A stretch of DNA of 6,447 bases from Anaerolineae bacterium (GTDB lineage Bacteria > Chloroflexota > Anaerolineae > JADYZS01), in the NCBI GenBank assembly GCA_020853075.1, contig JADYZS010000519.1:1-6447 (forward strand), written 5' to 3'. The notes under the pieces were generated by a model. That model ran no database searches. It had not been told where the DNA came from and saw nothing but the letters and a program-made list of their open reading frames with translations. Made by a program: the position numbers and the translations under genes. Below are positions 5,124-6,447 of this stretch, one piece after another (positions within the stretch are counted from its first letter, which is position 1; each line of letters starts with the position of its first letter).

Positions 5124-6447
5124 ATGCCATCTAACATTGTCACCCTTCCTCGCTTCCTTCTAGCGCTCTTGCCGATTGTCATCGTCCTGGTGCTGATGGT
5201 CAGGTTCCGCTGGGGCGGCGCGAAGGCGGGCCCGGTCGGCTGGCTGACGGCTCTGGCCGTCTCCCTCCTCTTCTTCGGTGCAGGGCCGGACCTCCTGGCC
5301 TACTCCCAGATGCGGGCCCTGCTCCTTATCCTCTACGTCCTCTACGTTATCTGGATGGCACTCGTCCTCTACAACACCGTGGTAGAAGCGGGAGCCATCA
5401 CCACCATCGGCCAGGGGATCATCCGCCTGACCGGCGACCGCGTGCTGCAACTCCTGATCCTTAGTTGGGTTTTCAGCAGTTTCTTGCAAGGCATCGCCGG
5501 TTACGGCGTCCCCATCGCCGTGGTCGCCCCGCTCCTCATCGGCCTGGGCTTCTCGCCCGTCACCTCCGTCGCGGCTGTCGCCATCGGCCATGCCTGGTCG
5601 GTCAACTTCGGGAGCATCGCGGCCTCCTTCAATGCCCTCATCGCCGCCAGCGGGCTACCGGGCGAGACCCTGGCGCCCGCCGCCGCCCAACTCCTGGGCA
5701 TCACCTGTTTCGCCTGTGGCATCGCTGCCGTCTATACCGATGGCGGGCTGGCCGCTTTGCGCCACGGGTTGCCGGCGATCCTGATCACCAGCGCCGCCAT
5801 GGCCGGAACGCAGTACCTTCTTGCCGTCGGCGGCCTGTGGAATGTGGCGGCTTTCGTGGCCGGGCTGATCGGGCTGGGGGCGATGGCCCTGGTCGCGCGC
5901 CTCCCCTTCTACCGGGCTGCGCCGATGGACAATAGCATCGTGGCAGCACCGTCCGGGGCCTCTAACCCCCGCCAGTTGTCCACTCCCCTGGCGGTGACGC
6001 CTTATGTGATCCTTGTCGCGGTGGTCAGCATCGCTGAATTGGTGGAGCCGGTGCACCAGGTTCTAAACGCAGTCAGGATTCAGATGTCCTTTCCGGAGAC
6101 GACGACGGCCCTGGGCTGGACGGTCAAAGCGGGGAAGGGGCAGGCTATCAGCCTCTTTGGGCACGCGGGCGCGCTCCTGATTTACTCCTCGGTGGCGGCT
6201 TACCTCTTGTTCAGGGCAACCGGCCACTATAAGCCGGGGGCAGCAAAACGTATCCTGAACAACACGGTGCGCAGCGCGGTGCAATCCAGCATCGGCATCG
6301 CCACGATGGTCGGCTTTGCTCTGATGATGGAGCAGAGCGGCATGACCAATACGATTGCCGTTGGTCTCAGCCGCGGCCTCGCGCCGGTTTATCCCTTTGT
6401 CGCCCCTTTCATCGGGGTATTGGGAGCATTCATGACTGGCTCCAACA
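5124..6447 (+). CDS. L-lactate permease family (LctP) transporter, C-terminus cut by window edge
   Basis: From ATG 5124 the frame stays open for 441 codons to the right edge. Family members are usually about 500 to 560 residues, so perhaps the last fifth is missing. The product is a polytopic membrane protein with long hydrophobic segments (for example 11-26, 40-54, 65-84, 106-123, 128-142, 186-203, 215-230, 240-259, 290-306, 347-363, 387-402 and 420-440). Family landmarks are QGIAGYGVPIAVVAPLLIGL at 122-141, related to the TGFGAPVA region of LldP/LctP proteins, and APFIGVLGAFMTGSN at 427-441, related to the conserved PFIG-LG-F-TGS segment. The family moves lactate or glycolate with protons across the cytoplasmic membrane; the exact substrate here is not certain, since residues after the GYG motif (HAWSVNFGSI) differ from the classical form. 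No separate Shine-Dalgarno is obvious: the small ORF ends on the preceding base, so translation is probably coupled. Confidence 0.92.
   Translation, partial: MPSNIVTLPRFLLALLPIVIVLVLMVRFRWGGAKAGPVGWLTALAVSLLFFGAGPDLLAYSQMRALLLILYVLYVIWMALVLYNTVVEAGAITTIGQGIIRLTGDRVLQLLILSWVFSSFLQGIAGYGVPIAVVAPLLIGLGFSPVTSVAAVAIGHAWSVNFGSIAASFNALIAASGLPGETLAPAAAQLLGITCFACGIAAVYTDGGLAALRHGLPAILITSAAMAGTQYLLAVGGLWNVAAFVAGLIGLGAMALVARLPFYRAAPMDNSIVAAPSGASNPRQLSTPLAVTPYVILVAVVSIAELVEPVHQVLNAVRIQMSFPETTTALGWTVKAGKGQAISLFGHAGALLIYSSVAAYLLFRATGHYKPGAAKRILNNTVRSAVQSSIGIATMVGFALMMEQSGMTNTIAVGLSRGLAPVYPFVAPFIGVLGAFMTGSN

Noticed and set aside
5160..6284. Several ORFs in other frames over the permease region, on both strands
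   Set aside because: They overlap the single 441-codon frame with clear LctP motifs and hydrophobic segments, and their products are Arg/Gly/Pro/Asp-rich and non-globular.

Overview
The window looks like a GC-rich bacterial chromosome segment with ordinary metabolic genes. Codon third positions are rich in C and G, Shine-Dalgarno sites are strong, two promoters are close to the sigma70 consensus, and the tRNA gene does not encode its CCA end. The mix of genes (cytoplasmic glycosidase-like protein, small amidohydrolases, LctP-type permease) would fit an environmental lineage such as Chloroflexota, but that is only an impression and no marker gene settles it.

Layout. Positions 1-2359 are transcribed leftward and 2602-6447 rightward, from a divergent spacer at about 2283-2640. 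On the minus strand a consensus promoter (2331-2359), whose -35 hexamer lies inside a short inverted repeat, drives two overlapping amidohydrolase-family genes (2282-1536, then 1539-763; GTGA overlap). The downstream protein keeps every expected metal and catalytic residue. The upstream protein keeps the same fold landmarks but has lost all of those residues, so the pair looks like an active enzyme plus a pseudoenzyme partner. A 297-base spacer holding hairpins separates them from a minus-strand multi-pass membrane protein that runs off the left edge.

On the plus strand a TTGACA-17-TATACT promoter drives tRNA-Lys(UUU) at 2640-2711. After a 242-base spacer with a short sequence in two direct copies and one inverted copy comes a 671-residue protein with the layout of a large TIM-barrel glycoside hydrolase (GH101/DUF6259-like). 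It is followed by a 37-codon small ORF (5010-5123) that directly abuts a lactate-permease-family transporter (5124 to the right edge, 441 codons present). The last three appear to form one transcription unit.

Functional links between the two halves are not evident from sequence. A plausible, unproven reading of the plus-strand unit is that it joins carbohydrate breakdown to movement of a small carboxylate across the membrane. No CRISPR array, insertion sequence, integrase or phage gene was seen.
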